From Lineus longissimus (taxonomy: Eukaryota > Nemertea > Pilidiophora > Heteronemertea > Lineidae), in the NCBI RefSeq assembly GCF_910592395.1, contig NC_088308.1:5208001-5272000 (forward strand): a DNA stretch of 64,000 nt. Reading direction: 5' to 3'. The notes under the pieces are model-generated. The model made no database searches. It was not told the origin of the DNA and saw nothing but the letters and a program-made list of their open reading frames with translations. The translations under genes and the position numbers were made by a program. Positions 13,401 to 22,760 of the stretch are shown here, piece after piece. The first letter of the stretch is position 1; each line of letters starts with the position of its first letter.

Positions 13401-15104
13401 AGAGAACGACTTCTGCGTAGCCTGGAAATATATTACAGTACAACGGAAGGAGATAACGTCAGGATCTCTTTGGAAACAATCGATGTGACCGGCGATAGTG
13501 GGTAAGTAAGTGACGAGTATGTTGCGTTACACGCTTTAAGCTACTCTCAGATCTTTTCGAAGAGGTCACTGTAGTGTGATCTCTTAGAAAGAACGAATTT
13601 TGCAGTATCAACCATCACAAGTACATTATTAAATGCATTGGAATGTTGTCCAAGATTCATTTTCCAATCATGAATTAACCCAAAGCGATTGCCAAGCAAA
13701 TGTGACAGAAAAGTCGCTGTAACGCTCGGAGAAGTGTTAAATTTTGTGAAGTCCGTCGAACCATTTTTATTTTATCTCTCTTCTTGTGACTCAAAAAGCA
13801 CAGTAGACTTGGAAGGGCACTCCAATGATAGCGATGATATAGCTAATTCGTGGCATGTTGTTTATAACCAGGGAGCCGCTTACAGAGGTCTCCTTTACGG
13901 TCCAGCTAAGTAATGGTACAGTCCTAGACACCAAGTACGCGCAGACCATCATTGACACGGCTACTGCAGCTGACCAGAGCCAGCTCGGTCTACCCTTACC
14001 GGTGTACCAAGGACCCGCAAAGCCAACCCCTGGCACTTCAGCAGAACAGGTATTTTTTCTTGGGAGTGTCTTGGTACGATGTTTCGACAAGTGTTAAAAT
14101 GTACGAAATTACCACTTTGGGACGTAGTTCCGGTAAAGTTACCCTGCACGGGATTGTTCAATATGATTTTAAAACATTTCCTTCAAACTGCTTGATAAAC
14201 TTGCTGATTGCAATATACATCTGCGGAACACGTTCTCCAATACCATGAAACGGCCAGGTCCTGAAAATATAGAGATGTTGGCTGCATGGCCAAACGTTGC
14301 AACAAAGCTCTGGGAAGACAAGGACAGGTTATAAGGGACATACGTCTGTTACAATGCAGAACGTCGAACGCTAAGAAGAAGAAGAAGAAGTACATAATTA
14401 CATTCTGTTTTCCTCTTAATGTTTTTCATGTTACTTTGGATTTAACATATATAATTCTAAACAGGTTTATCAAGCTTGATATTTTGTTCTAGGACTGGTG
14501 GGCGAGGAACTGGGCCGCTATCGCAATCGGTGTCGCCATAGCTATTCTTCTAGCAGCCGTGATAACGTTGGACATCATAAGGCGAAGACATGAGTAAGTA
14601 GGCCAACACGTATGGCGTAGATACTCTTTTTCTTCATATTCGTCTTCTTGTTCTTCATCTTCTTCATAAGGACAGGTTACATGCTCGAATGCAAAGAATA
14701 AGGCTTAGTAAGCAGTAATTCGTGGGCGATGCGGAAGCTCATTATTGTTTTGAAATCCAGGTAGAGAAAGTAATCGACACGTCTACTCGTACTGTAGTAC
14801 AGAGAAACCTAAAATGGTATGGTGCATTTGTAACACTTGCTATATTTTGAATTCTTTCAGTGATACAAAAACGGCACATATAGACATTCTCCACAGAAAC
14901 AAGGCATTCAACAAAGATGATTTCGATGGGGTACTGAACAATGGTTACCATTTGGATAAGAATCCTGATGAGTTGTTGGCCATGGGCTTTAGCGAAGAAA
15001 CTGTATACCAAGGGCCTGGGATGTCGATATCCGTAGAAGATACGTATGAGACTCTACACGAAGAACCGAATTCAAGTGTGGTCAATATGGAAGGGTTTGA
15101 GTGA
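7352..15104 (+). CDS. Mucin-type DSL (Delta/Jagged-like) Notch ligand, eight exons, 5'-incomplete
   Basis: Exons read as 7352-7487, 7838-7992, 8429-8565, 8992-12936, 13363-13501, 13872-14049, 14493-14593 and 14861-15104. Every join is GT-AG and keeps one reading frame, giving 1,677 residues without the N-terminus. Order in this partial protein: C-terminal half of MNNL (1-97), DSL (106-149), five EGF repeats (about 154-340), Ser/Thr-rich mucin region (341-1457), juxtamembrane region (1458-1563), transmembrane helix (1571-1589), RRRH stop-transfer and cytoplasmic tail to 1677. MNNL plus DSL plus EGF is diagnostic of Notch ligands, which bind Notch on the neighbouring cell. Known Delta and Jagged proteins have an EGF stalk of 6-16 repeats and no mucin block, so this architecture is unusual. 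The signal peptide and first MNNL exon lie upstream and were not identified. The tail ends MEGFE, without an obvious PDZ-binding end. The family call is strong; Notch activation or inhibition is inference. Confidence 0.9.
7838..7992 (+). CDS. Exon: MNNL end and MNNL-DSL linker
   Basis: The acceptor is TTCCAG at 7832-7837 and the donor is GC|GTGAGT at 7993. The frame opens GGFKFKVDIYDRDSS, matching the beta-strand after WPG in Delta proteins, where a W/H-containing strand precedes a variable linker. The rest (SGQPSPNLASASGTLVEPSG) is a low-complexity linker in the place where Delta has its loop before DSL. It ends in phase 2, and the following exon supplies one base to make Ala. Confidence 0.8.
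8429..8565 (+). CDS. Exon: DSL domain
   Basis: The acceptor is CGTTCTAG at 8428 and the donor is GTAG|GTAAGG at 8566. The exon encodes LKFQYKIYCDADYYG, then GTYC, RDD, GHYSC and KQC; the last DSL cysteine (GWTGTDC) comes from the next exon. Cysteine spacing is C-x8-C-x3-C-x12-C-x7-C-x8-C, within one residue of the canonical C-x8-C-x3-C-x11-C-x8-C-x8-C. The YYG, RDD, GHY and GW.G landmarks are all present. DSL is the module that docks on Notch EGF11-12, so the receptor-binding face looks intact. Confidence 0.95.
8992..12936 (+). CDS. Giant exon: five EGF repeats plus mucin domain
   Basis: One 3,945-bp exon, acceptor TTTTTAG at 8991 and donor AAAG|GTAAGG at 12937. It starts with the final DSL cysteine and then five six-cysteine EGF units opening DEC, DDC, DEC, DKC and NDC. 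Units 2 to 5 carry the D-I-D/N-x-C calcium-binding start. After the last EGF at about 9586 it becomes Ser/Thr/Pro-rich with many N-x-S/T sequons, first irregular (9590-9978) and then as the 54-bp repeat array. Having all EGF repeats and the mucin block in a single exon, while flanking domains are split, suggests an intronless insertion or expansion of the stalk. Confidence 0.92.
10651..11250 (+). repeat. 300-bp higher-order duplication inside the minisatellite
   Basis: Two adjacent 300-bp blocks (10651-10950 and 10951-11250) are nearly identical. Each is five 54-bp units plus one 30-bp short unit. A further longer-range copy is offset by 654 bp: the SLTMAPTNST variant at about 10608 recurs at about 11262. 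This is direct evidence of recent segmental expansion within the array. Confidence 0.85.
12271..12750 (+). repeat. 162-bp higher-order repeat, three copies, inside the minisatellite
   Basis: A three-unit block carrying the rare GSGLINSTSSTMAPITST variant recurs with exact 162-bp spacing (variant starts near 12271, 12433 and 12595). The third copy diverges at its end (ALITST). The array edge therefore expanded by a three-unit step. Confidence 0.85.
13363..13501 (+). CDS. Exon: juxtamembrane domain, first half
   Basis: The acceptor is CTTTTTCAG at 13362 and the donor is GG|GTAAGT at 13502. It encodes VIFYLVGALKNTTRERLLR followed by SLEIYYSTTEGDNVRISLETI, a strand-helix-strand pattern with one N-glycosylation sequon (NTT). 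It joins in frame to the next exon, which opens EPLTEVSFTVQLSNGT. Jagged/Serrate ligands and mucins with SEA domains both carry small alpha/beta domains near the membrane. I cannot tell from sequence alone which this is, and I see no GSVVV-type SEA cleavage site. Confidence 0.75.
13872..14049 (+). CDS. Exon: juxtamembrane domain, second half, and linker
   Basis: The acceptor is AACCAG at 13871 and the donor is CAG|GTATTT at 14050 (weaker than the others). It encodes EPLTEVSFTVQLSNGTVLD, then a helix-like stretch (KYAQTIIDTATAADQ), then a Pro-rich linker (LPLPVYQGPAKPTPGT) leading to the membrane. TVQLSNGTVLD is a strand-turn-strand with a second sequon (NGT), as expected for an extracellular domain. 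Confidence 0.72.
14493..14593 (+). CDS. Exon: transmembrane helix
   Basis: The acceptor is TTGTTCTAG at 14492 and the donor is CATGA|GTAAGT at 14594. The 33 codons read DWWARNW, a 19-residue hydrophobic helix (AAIAIGVAIAILLAAVITL) and DIIRRRH. The Arg cluster after the helix places the following sequence in the cytoplasm (type I topology), as in all DSL ligands. Gamma-secretase-type processing is known for some ligands of the family but cannot be judged here. Confidence 0.88.
14861..15104 (+). CDS. Exon: cytoplasmic tail and stop
   Basis: The acceptor is ATTCTTTCAG at 14860, and the exon runs 80 codons to TGA at 15102-15104. The tail is acidic (DELLAMG, EETVYQG, VEDTYETLHEEP). Its tyrosines in ETVYQG and DTYETL could be phosphorylation sites. 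Lysines near the membrane (DTK, NK, NKDD) could serve Mindbomb/Neuralized-type ubiquitination, which DSL ligands need for endocytosis; this is inference. It ends NMEGFE. An ATTAAA variant polyadenylation signal lies 24 bases after the stop. Confidence 0.82.
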
Positions 15105-15140
15105 TAATGGAAATGTAGTGGTTTCCCATTAAACATAGCA
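15105..15140 (+). terminator. Possible 3' end of the DSL ligand gene (ATTAAA variant signal)
   Basis: ATTAAA lies at 15128-15133, just after the stop codon. No AATAAA occurs until 16234-16239 and 16676-16681, either of which could instead end a longer 3' UTR. Confidence 0.3.
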
Positions 15141-17104
15141 GAGTTCGGTCAGTTCAATACCTTGCTCTGGTTCGACACACCTTTGCGTATTCTCGGAAGA
15201 ACTAAGTCACTATATTTCTTTAAGGCTGAGTTGTTTTCCTTGCCGGAGGAGAGTGGAGCACTGATCAGAATGGCGATTTGATCCTGAACGGACTGACATG
15301 ACGCACAAATAAGGCACTGCAAACCCGAGTTTCAAGTCGAATTCCAAATGGAGTGCAGCGTGGGGTAGAGTTGTGATTGTCGGTACAGTTTTTTTTTGAA
15401 GATAACACCTTTTTATGAAACGACCTGAAATACATATAAGTAATAGAAGTTCGACCGACCTTTTCACATAAAATTCTTCGCCATGACTACTACAATAACG
15501 AAGGTGTATTTAAATGCACCAACAATTTTGGAATTACTTGGCAATACTCGAATTTATGGTATGATTTATTTGGAAAAATTGAAAGGGAAAAGAAAAGTCT
15601 CTCGCGAGAGGTGTACCGATGGGACAGATACATTGCGTCAAACATCGGTATCAATACGGGAAGCTGTTACTGCTGTAGGAGTTAACTTTGTTCTGTTTAT
15701 AATATTAGAATAATTATCTAACTTTTTAAAGGGCGTTTTATTTCGAGTTTATTCTCTTTTCCATGGCATAGCATATTCTGTCATTGCGGAAGTCCCTAAA
15801 TATCATTTTGAATCTGAAGATGGACCTTCCTTCACGCCCCTAGACAGAATTAATCATACATGGTGATGTAATACAGATCCACGGATCGAAAGAAAGTTCG
15901 AATTTGAACCTCGTCGTAACGAAAACTAAACTGGAACTGTATCTCAAATTTGAGAACTTTTTTTAGAGCCGTAGGGCGTATATAAATGTATCGTAGAGAG
16001 CTGCAGACATTTGAAGTTGGCCATTGTCGTAAAAAATGAGACGGATTTTTGAAAACACCGGCCTCCTTATGGCAAAACGAGACCTCAACAATCATGGCTA
16101 CCACTGTGGAAAGCATCATCCACTGTTTATGTGAGAACATCACATGGCAGCTATTCTTAAGCGATGCACCTTGTCTGTTTTCCTGGCAGATGACGCACTG
16201 TTGTTGGAGGCGGTACTAATTAACTCTAATATCAATAAAAACCTGTAGGATTGCATCGCTCATTTAATTCGCTAATTTGGTGACAAGATACAATTAGCGC
16301 TATTTATAAATGACAATGGTCATGTCGGCAATGTGATCTGATGACACAATGCAGGATGCCTCCACTGAACATATTGCTATTGTATTGTTGGTACTGTTGT
16401 GCTAATTGTATTGTTATTGTTGTGTGTATTTTTATGCTGTAAGCCTGCACGTGGACCGGAATACCATCTTGTATTTGATTGTTCTGCTGCGTACCATTGT
16501 GATTTCTATCAACGATCATTCGGCGGAGGCGAGTAGCCGCAAACTTTATCATCAAGTGTGTGTATTTTTATCAGTTGGTCGGACGCAACATGCACTGAAC
16601 ATTTTGAAAAAACTTCTTATTAAACCTTACAACCCTTCTTCTCACCCACATAAATGTTAGGCGTGCCTGTCTCTCAATAAATATTATTGAAATTACTTCA
16701 GCTGAGTGCTAAAAAGTGCTAAATGAGTACCTGGACAGCTGGAAAAGGTGTTGAGTTCGATAATGAGGAAAGTGCCCCCCCCGTGTGAACTTGACTCATA
16801 ACTTGCAGGGAAAAAGAGCATGGTGTTCGACAGTTTACATATTTTTATAAAGTGAAGTCAACCGCCTGAAAGAAATAGTCCTGGTTTAAAGTTCCTTCAC
16901 GTTTGACATTGATAATCAAAACATGCTATGCAGAAGCAAACGCTAAAACGCAATAGTCCGTAGATGCTCAAACCGTTGGATCACCAGCAAATAAATTATT
17001 TAGATAGATATAGGCGCATTAATTCGTCTTTTGTAAGCCATCGGCTGTCGTAATTGGACAAATTATCGTAGTGACGTCTGGCATTATCTAAGGGTGATTC
17101 CAGA
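15141..17104. other. Intergenic region between the DSL ligand and FAM181-like genes
   Basis: No supported reading frame. AATAAA words at 16234 and 16676 could end longer transcripts of the upstream gene. The promoter of the FAM181-like gene should be near 17.0 kb, but no TATA box is evident. Confidence 0.45.
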
Positions 17105-17165
17105 ATGAATTCAGATGAGAGACGCATATCGTTGACGATGGATCACACTGCTACATCACTATCAG
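17105..17165 (+). CDS. FAM181-like gene, exon 1
   Basis: The ATG at 17105 starts MNSDERRISLTMDHTATSLS, and a second in-frame ATG lies at 17138. An in-frame TGA at 17072 closes the frame upstream. The donor CAG|GTAAGT at 17166 matches the consensus, and the exon ends in phase 1. It joins exactly in frame with the phase-2 start of the exon at 17994 (G plus GC gives Gly). Either Met could be used; in the downstream exon a third Met at 18023 also precedes the conserved block. The exon is short and is supported mainly by splice signals and phase. Confidence 0.65.
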
Positions 17166-17993
17166 GTAAGTGAAAGTTTTAATCTAGTACCATCGAAACA
17201 TGTAAGTTACTTAAATGCAAAAAACATCAAGCCATTGTACATAACTGGTAGATATTGCTATCTGTCACCGTGACAAAACCAGACGAAAGCAAAGGATATG
17301 GTATGCATGGGCCTGGTTGCACAAAAAAGTCTTAGTAACCATGGCGGCATTATTTCGGACCTAAGCCTTTAACATCATTATTGCATAACTTTTGTCATTT
17401 TGATATTGTTTATTGTCCAAATCCGAAAGTGATAAAAGTCACGCGAGAGACAATACAAGAGAACCATGACGTTAGATTTAAACCCCGGCGTCAACAATTT
17501 TTTATGTGCAGTCAGTCCCTGGTCTTTCATAGTGGTGAACAGCATATACCACTTTTTTTAAATTTCAAGTGGGTGGAAGGTGTCGGTGCTCAAAAGGAAT
17601 TGAAACAGTGACATTTTATATCTTAACACGTATGTTTTCATAGAACAATGGTATCACGGTATTCATGTTATAAACAGTTGTATTATATTTGAGGTAGATC
17701 TATCCTTATTGTGAATCCTTTTAAAAATCGAAACAAACCATCCATCTGACGAAGTGTCACCAGCGTGACACCTTCGAACATAGAAAACTTGGTTCCAAGG
17801 TATTGCCACATAGTACATTACGGTAGATTGACCTTGCAGGTTTTGGACCATCTGCTCCAGACAGTAGACCGTGTACTGGGCTAGGTCTTAATTCTTTCAG
17901 CCGCGAAGCAAGGGGCAAAATGATGTAATGTTAGAATAGGGTGATATTATGAGGTGCCTTATCTAATATTTATCTTTCTTCTTCTCATTCAAG

Positions 17994-19270
17994 GCTCTTG
18001 TTCACCTTCATCATCTTCTCAGATGAGTGAACTTTCCGACAAACCTTCAGACGACAACAACTATTTGCTGCAATTCATCACTGCTGCGTCCAAGAACCTG
18101 AAGGCTGTCTTAGAGCGACCCAAGAAACACAAACGTACAATCAACCACAGAAAATACCTCCAGAAGCAGTTAGTCCTCTCCAATATATCACCACCAAGGT
18201 TGGTCCCGTCAAGGGCAAAGAAAGGGCAACGCGAAGTCAGAAACAGGGGGAGAAATTCGAAGGAGAGCTTATTTATGCGGAATCGCGCAATGGAGTTGAA
18301 ACATTATAATAATTACGAATGTGAGGAACTTTATAATATTTTATACTCTTCAAAGACGTTTGGTCGAGCGTTTGCAAATCAGGATGTGTGTCGACAAACT
18401 GCGGGAGTGATGCAGTTCGGAGAAAATCAGAGCTACCACAAACAGAGTCATGTTGGAAATGGTATAGTTTCCCTCGGTGTTGGACAAGCCTCGCCCGACC
18501 TTGCCACGACCTTGCCACTGAATGAGAAATCTCCTCTGCAGTCGTGGGAATATCAGTACATGCAACCATTCGCGCTGTCTATGTCGAGTCCGGTTGCACC
18601 CGCTCAGCCTCCTTCGCCATATAAAGCTGCAGACTTCCCTAATGTTGATGTAGATCGTGACATGCCAGGAGCCATGGGTTACGTAGTTATGAACGAAAGC
18701 AGAGCAGTCGAGTTTCAACCAACGATTGTCCAAGGCCGGGGTCATGCAGGGCAAGGTCAACCATTTCAAGTGCAGAGTCGTGGGCATCAAATGCAACAGC
18801 AGCCGCTCAATATACAACAACTCAAACAACGGCAACAACAGCAACAACAACAACGTTGTCCGCTTACGATGTCGCCGCAGCATCAGGGAGAGCAACATGA
18901 AAAGCAAGAACTGTACGCTGTTCGACCTTCAAGGCAACATGAAGGTCAAGATTCACGTTTATCCAACAATGAAATCATCGAGATGCTGTGTTTGATGCAA
19001 GAGGGAATGGACACAGGTTCCCAATTGTCGGACTGTATTTTTAAACAGAGGGGATCAGGAGACGAGACAGAAATAGAAACATTCAAAACAGTTCCTTTGA
19101 GCCAAGATAGTGTTGAAGTCAGCAGCATTATCTCTGCTATACCGGACATTGCGGACATTTTCCCAGATGACTACTTCAGCGGTAAAACGCATGAAGAGAA
19201 TGTGGTGGCTGAATCGAATTGTGGGACGAGGTTACCCTCTTTTGCTTCGGCTTTTCTAAACAGTAGGTGA
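17994..19270 (+). CDS. FAM181-like protein, exon 2 (main coding exon)
   Basis: The acceptor is a long pyrimidine tract ending CATTCAAG at 17993; the stop TGA is at 19268. With exon 1 the protein has about 445 residues (434 from the second Met). Residues 43-80 carry the family core: a short amphipathic helix (LLQFITAASKNLKAVLERP), then a basic box KKHKRTINHRKYLQKQL. Vertebrate FAM181A/B share this order and the (K/R)xxxxHRKYLQKQ box. Those proteins are reported to bind TEAD factors through a YAP-like LPxSFF loop. I see no such loop here; the closest is LPSFASAF at the extreme C-terminus. A CAA/CAG-encoded Gln run lies near residue 300. The rest is disordered, rich in Pro, Gln and Ser, with acidic patches (PDIADIFPDDYF). 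No signal peptide or membrane segment is seen. Confidence 0.78.
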
Positions 19271-19809
19271 ATAAGTCTTTAGCCGCCCGACTGCGGCCTT
19301 CATGCCTTCTTCTGTTTCCAAAGGTTACATCTTCACATTTTTATCTTCCTGCCAGGTCGGTTTTCTCTGTGTGCTTCAAACAGCTGGAGGAAAGGGTGTA
19401 CGGGTCTTTTCTTCTTGTTCACTTGGACATTGTGAAGAGTTTTCAATAGATTGTTGAGCTTTTGAGCTCCCTGAAAGATCATTACTTGCTGCTTATTTGT
19501 ACCAACGGAAAAACCCTTTCAGGTCTTTTAAAAGCTCACAAACCTTTTTCTTACAGTGAAGATTGCTAGAAATTGTGGGTTCAAACCGCTGGTAATGTGT
19601 TTTTCTTCAAATGTGCAATTGTATATGAATTCCGTGCGTTTTCTCAGTGAATTTTGTTTGCCATATGTTCCTGTATATTATTGGTAATGATTATACATGT
19701 AATTACAAAAAGGTTTATCTGTTGAACAATGTTTTATTTTATTTGTTACCCTTGTCATTGCAATGTCATAGCAATTGTCGTAAGAGCAAAAAAGAGTGTT
19801 CGTATCTCA

Positions 19810-19815
19810 AATAAA
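19810..19815 (+). terminator. Polyadenylation signal of the FAM181-like gene
   Basis: AATAAA lies about 540 bp after the stop codon, followed by a T/G-rich stretch (GTGTTGTTCTATAGTTTT) typical of a downstream element. The intervening 3' UTR (19271-19809) is AT-rich with no convincing reading frame. Confidence 0.55.
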
Positions 19816-20341
19816 CATTATGCTTACAGAAAGAAGTGTTGTTCTATAGTTTTAACAACCAAATGAACCTGTCTTCCGGCAATGGTGATTGCCACGATGG
19901 ACGTGTCGAGTGAGATTGCTGTAATGTGCGCAGGGGTAATCACGGCAGAATCGTATGGTGCCACACAGTCTTCACAACGGACTGGAAGGGAATGCCAACT
20001 TCTTCGAAAACGTTTTTGCCGGGAACCACTGAATTTGATTACACTTTGGTGTGGATTGCTGTCCTTGTCTTGTGTGGACGGATATCTATACTTTGATACT
20101 CATATATGCTGACTCAATTCAAAATGGCGAGTGTCGAAGTGTATTTGCACCATTTTTTGCACGTGAGTCTTGGCGAGACCTTGGTCTAAAATACGCACAA
20201 GTTGCGCAAGTGGAAATTGATAGGTTAATGTAACATGACGATTTCATTGAACAATTGTGGTATATAGGGCTCACCCTCAGGAGCTTTAAAAATTTCGAAC
20301 TTCAAAATATGTTTTTCGAAAAGTTCATGCCAGTGGCCAAG

Positions 20342-20906
20342 GGTAGCAATTTGTGGAAGGCTGGTCAATGAGACCTCAGACGAAAACTGTGCGTGGTTGA
20401 CACGTTCGTGTGGATGCCATATCAAATTACTGGTATATATGGAAATCTGGGTAATGCGGAAAATAAAACTAACTAGCATTTTCGGGTTTAATACGCTGTT
20501 ACTGTTTTTATTCATATTCTCAATAAAAGGGGGAGCCATCAGTACACATAGGTGTATTTGGAAATAACAGTTTGCAAATAAAGTTCATCCACCCTTAACG
20601 GGTCATCGTCAGATGTGACATCCCTAGGTAGCAATTTGTGGAAGGCTGGTCAATGAGACCTCAGACGAAAACTGTGCGTGGTTGACACGTTCGTGTGGAT
20701 GCCATATCAAATTACTGGTATATATGGAAATCTGGGTAACGCGGAAAATAAAACTAACTAGCATTTTCGGGTTTAATACGCTGTACTGTTTTTATTCATA
20801 TTCTCAATAAAAGGGGGAGCCATCAGTTCACATAGGTGTATTTGGAAATAACAGTTTGCAAATAAAGTTCATCCACCCTTAACGGGTCATCGTCAGATGT
20901 GACATC
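20342..20906 (+). repeat. 280-bp tandem duplication, two copies
   Basis: Copies lie at 20342-20622 and 20627-20906 (offset 284-285 bp). They differ at only a handful of positions (GGGTAATGCGG/GGGTAACGCGG, a one-base deletion in CTGTTACTG, and TACACA/TTCACA). Near-identity means a recent event. The first copy continues a longer unique 5' flank. The unit contains AATAAA but no open frame; both copies end in GTCAGATGTGACATC. The origin (local duplication or mobile-element piece) is unknown. Confidence 0.92.
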
Positions 20907-21285
20907 AGCCTAATAACTTCTGTATACATGCGTGTTAAATTGTCTGACTTTCACTATCGGATGTTGAGAGTTGGAGTTGGCCCGATATCTCCTGAGCGAG
21001 AGCATCCTTTGGCTATGTTGGTTGTTTCCATTCAATTTGACCTCTCTATACTAAGAACAGCACTTTTCAGCTCCGAGAGAGTCCTTGATAGAGAGGTTCT
21101 GCTGTATTGGATGAGAGTTTGACATCAAATCCTAAAACCATGCAGTGATGCATAAGATTAACATTACAATAAAAGGTAAATTTTCAATGAACTATTTCAT
21201 GTGCTTGGCCGCTATCATTCAAACACACCTTCAGCCTGGCTTTCATTTCCGTTTGCCAAATGTTTCAACTTGCCGTAGTCCAAAT

Positions 21286-22119
21286 CTATAGCGGTACCAT
21301 TAGTTGAGATTCGGAGTTGGCCCGATATGGCCTGTTCGAGACTTTTTCCTTTGGCAATGGTAGCGTCGCGATGGAACTACAGCGCCTGAGAGCAGAAAAA
21401 ACATCAAAGAATGAGTGAATGATATTGAAATTGACACCATTTATCATATTCCACACTTGCACAATCCGACAAAGCTTTGTTCGTTCAAAAATCGCACTTT
21501 CTAAAACAGCATGTATTTCCAAATGTTTTACCCATGTTGCGGAGTGCATGCATGTACACACAAGGTAGTAATTGAGCAATGTATTCTAAATGTATGCATA
21601 TACTCGACGACCACGATCGGTGTGAAGGACTACAAGATATCCTGATGTCTGAGGTACAAATATTTACCTGATGCCTGGAAGTTTCTTCAGAAATACAGCC
21701 CTGAGAAGGCCAAGATCCGACTCGATGCCTGACTCCTCTTTCAAGCGTCTGTACTCGTCCCGGAATATGATCATAACGGCCTTCAGGTTTGCAATCGCCT
21801 GGTTGAAAGTCCCACTCCATATCAAATCCTGTATCCCGAGCAAGCAGTCATCAAGATCAAGGATATTATAAGGATCCAAGCCAGCGACGTGGAGATTGTG
21901 TCTCGGAAGTCCAAAGGGCGGATCGACGAATAACACGTTGAGATGGTCGCGTATGAGCAGCCAAAACTCTGCCATCTCTTCGGGACTCCATTCTACTCTC
22001 TGCCGCTCGTCGTTCGATGAAGCCGCATTATCTACAACGATGTCCTTTGGAGAGTCGCGCTTTACCTTGGTGATTTTGGCCTTGACGCTCTTAACCACGT
22101 TAAGGCATCTTTTATACAT
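21286..22119 (-). CDS. Unrecognised two-exon gene, 183-residue helical protein
   Basis: On the minus strand, exon A runs 22119-21668 from ATG to the donor ATCAG|GTAAAT. Exon B runs 21385-21286 after a good acceptor (TTTTTTCTGCTCTCAG) and ends in TAG. The join AG plus G restores Arg and keeps the frame. The protein starts MYKRCLNVVKSVKAKITKVK (basic), then a charged linker, then a probably helical core with VEWSPEEMAEFWLLI, DPYNILDLDDCLLGIQDLIW and a basic/acidic helix FRDEYRRLKEES. I do not recognise the family. No signal peptide or membrane helix is evident. The upstream frame stays open to a possible acceptor (TCCAACAG, minus strand, before 22130), so exon A could be internal. No minus-strand AATAAA was found close by. 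Confidence 0.55.
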
Positions 22120-22608
22120 CGTGATCAAACCTGTTGGATTACTTTCTAATAACTGATCCTATAGCATGCCCTTCTCAGCAATTCTGATGAGAGGGGATGG
22201 GGCCTGTTATCAGACATCCCATGTTCCCCGTGTCACCTGTTGCGGATATTTCAATTAACACGCGTGTCACCATGGTTTCAAAATGTTATCATTAAGATGA
22301 GAACCGTCACACCTAACAGGGCTGCAAGTACATCTACAACGCCTTAATAATGGTTTGAGGGAGTGGTCATTAAACGTTTACAAACTGTGCATACTATGCT
22401 TAAAAACTAGATATCTGAGGCACTACCTAATGTACTACGAATGCATTACAAGGCGACACATAATGTATGAAGAAACATTGTTGGACATTTAGGAGACATC
22501 ATAAAAAATATTTTTGAGTACTTTTCAACAGATTCTAAAAACCTTAACATCCAGTACCCGTGACAAATTCATTCTCTTGGTGAAAGCGTATTGTAAACAA
22601 AAAGCTTT

Positions 22609-22760
22609 GGTGGTTCAACGGTTAGAATGCTCGACTTTCGATCTGGTGGTCACGGTTCGACTCCCCTACATCTTTCTCTTATTTTCCCTCTCCGTCATTT
22701 TGTTATTTATTCATTCATGTACATACATGTATATTATTATTATCATTATCATTATCATGT
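22609..22760 (+). repeat. tRNA(Glu)-like SINE head with ATTATC tail
   Basis: GGTGGTTCAACGGTTAGAAT forms an A box with a paired D arm. The next arm (CTCGA/TCTGG) has the loop CTTTCGA with TTC in the anticodon place, then a perfect B box GGTTCGACTCC. The acceptor and T stems do not pair, so this is not a working tRNA. A T-rich stretch and a simple (ATTATC)n-type tail at about 22730-22757 follow, as in tRNA-derived SINEs. Confidence 0.6.

Noticed and set aside
17954-17993. Non-ATG start and hydrophobic leader (PYLIFIFLLLIQG) of the FAM181-like frame as a signal peptide
   Set aside because: This is the translated polypyrimidine tract of a 3' splice site (TTTATCTTTCTTCTTCTCATTCAAG region); the hydrophobicity comes from T-rich codons.
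22609-22680. Functional tRNA-Glu gene
   Set aside because: The acceptor and T stems do not pair, so it is a SINE head or pseudogene.
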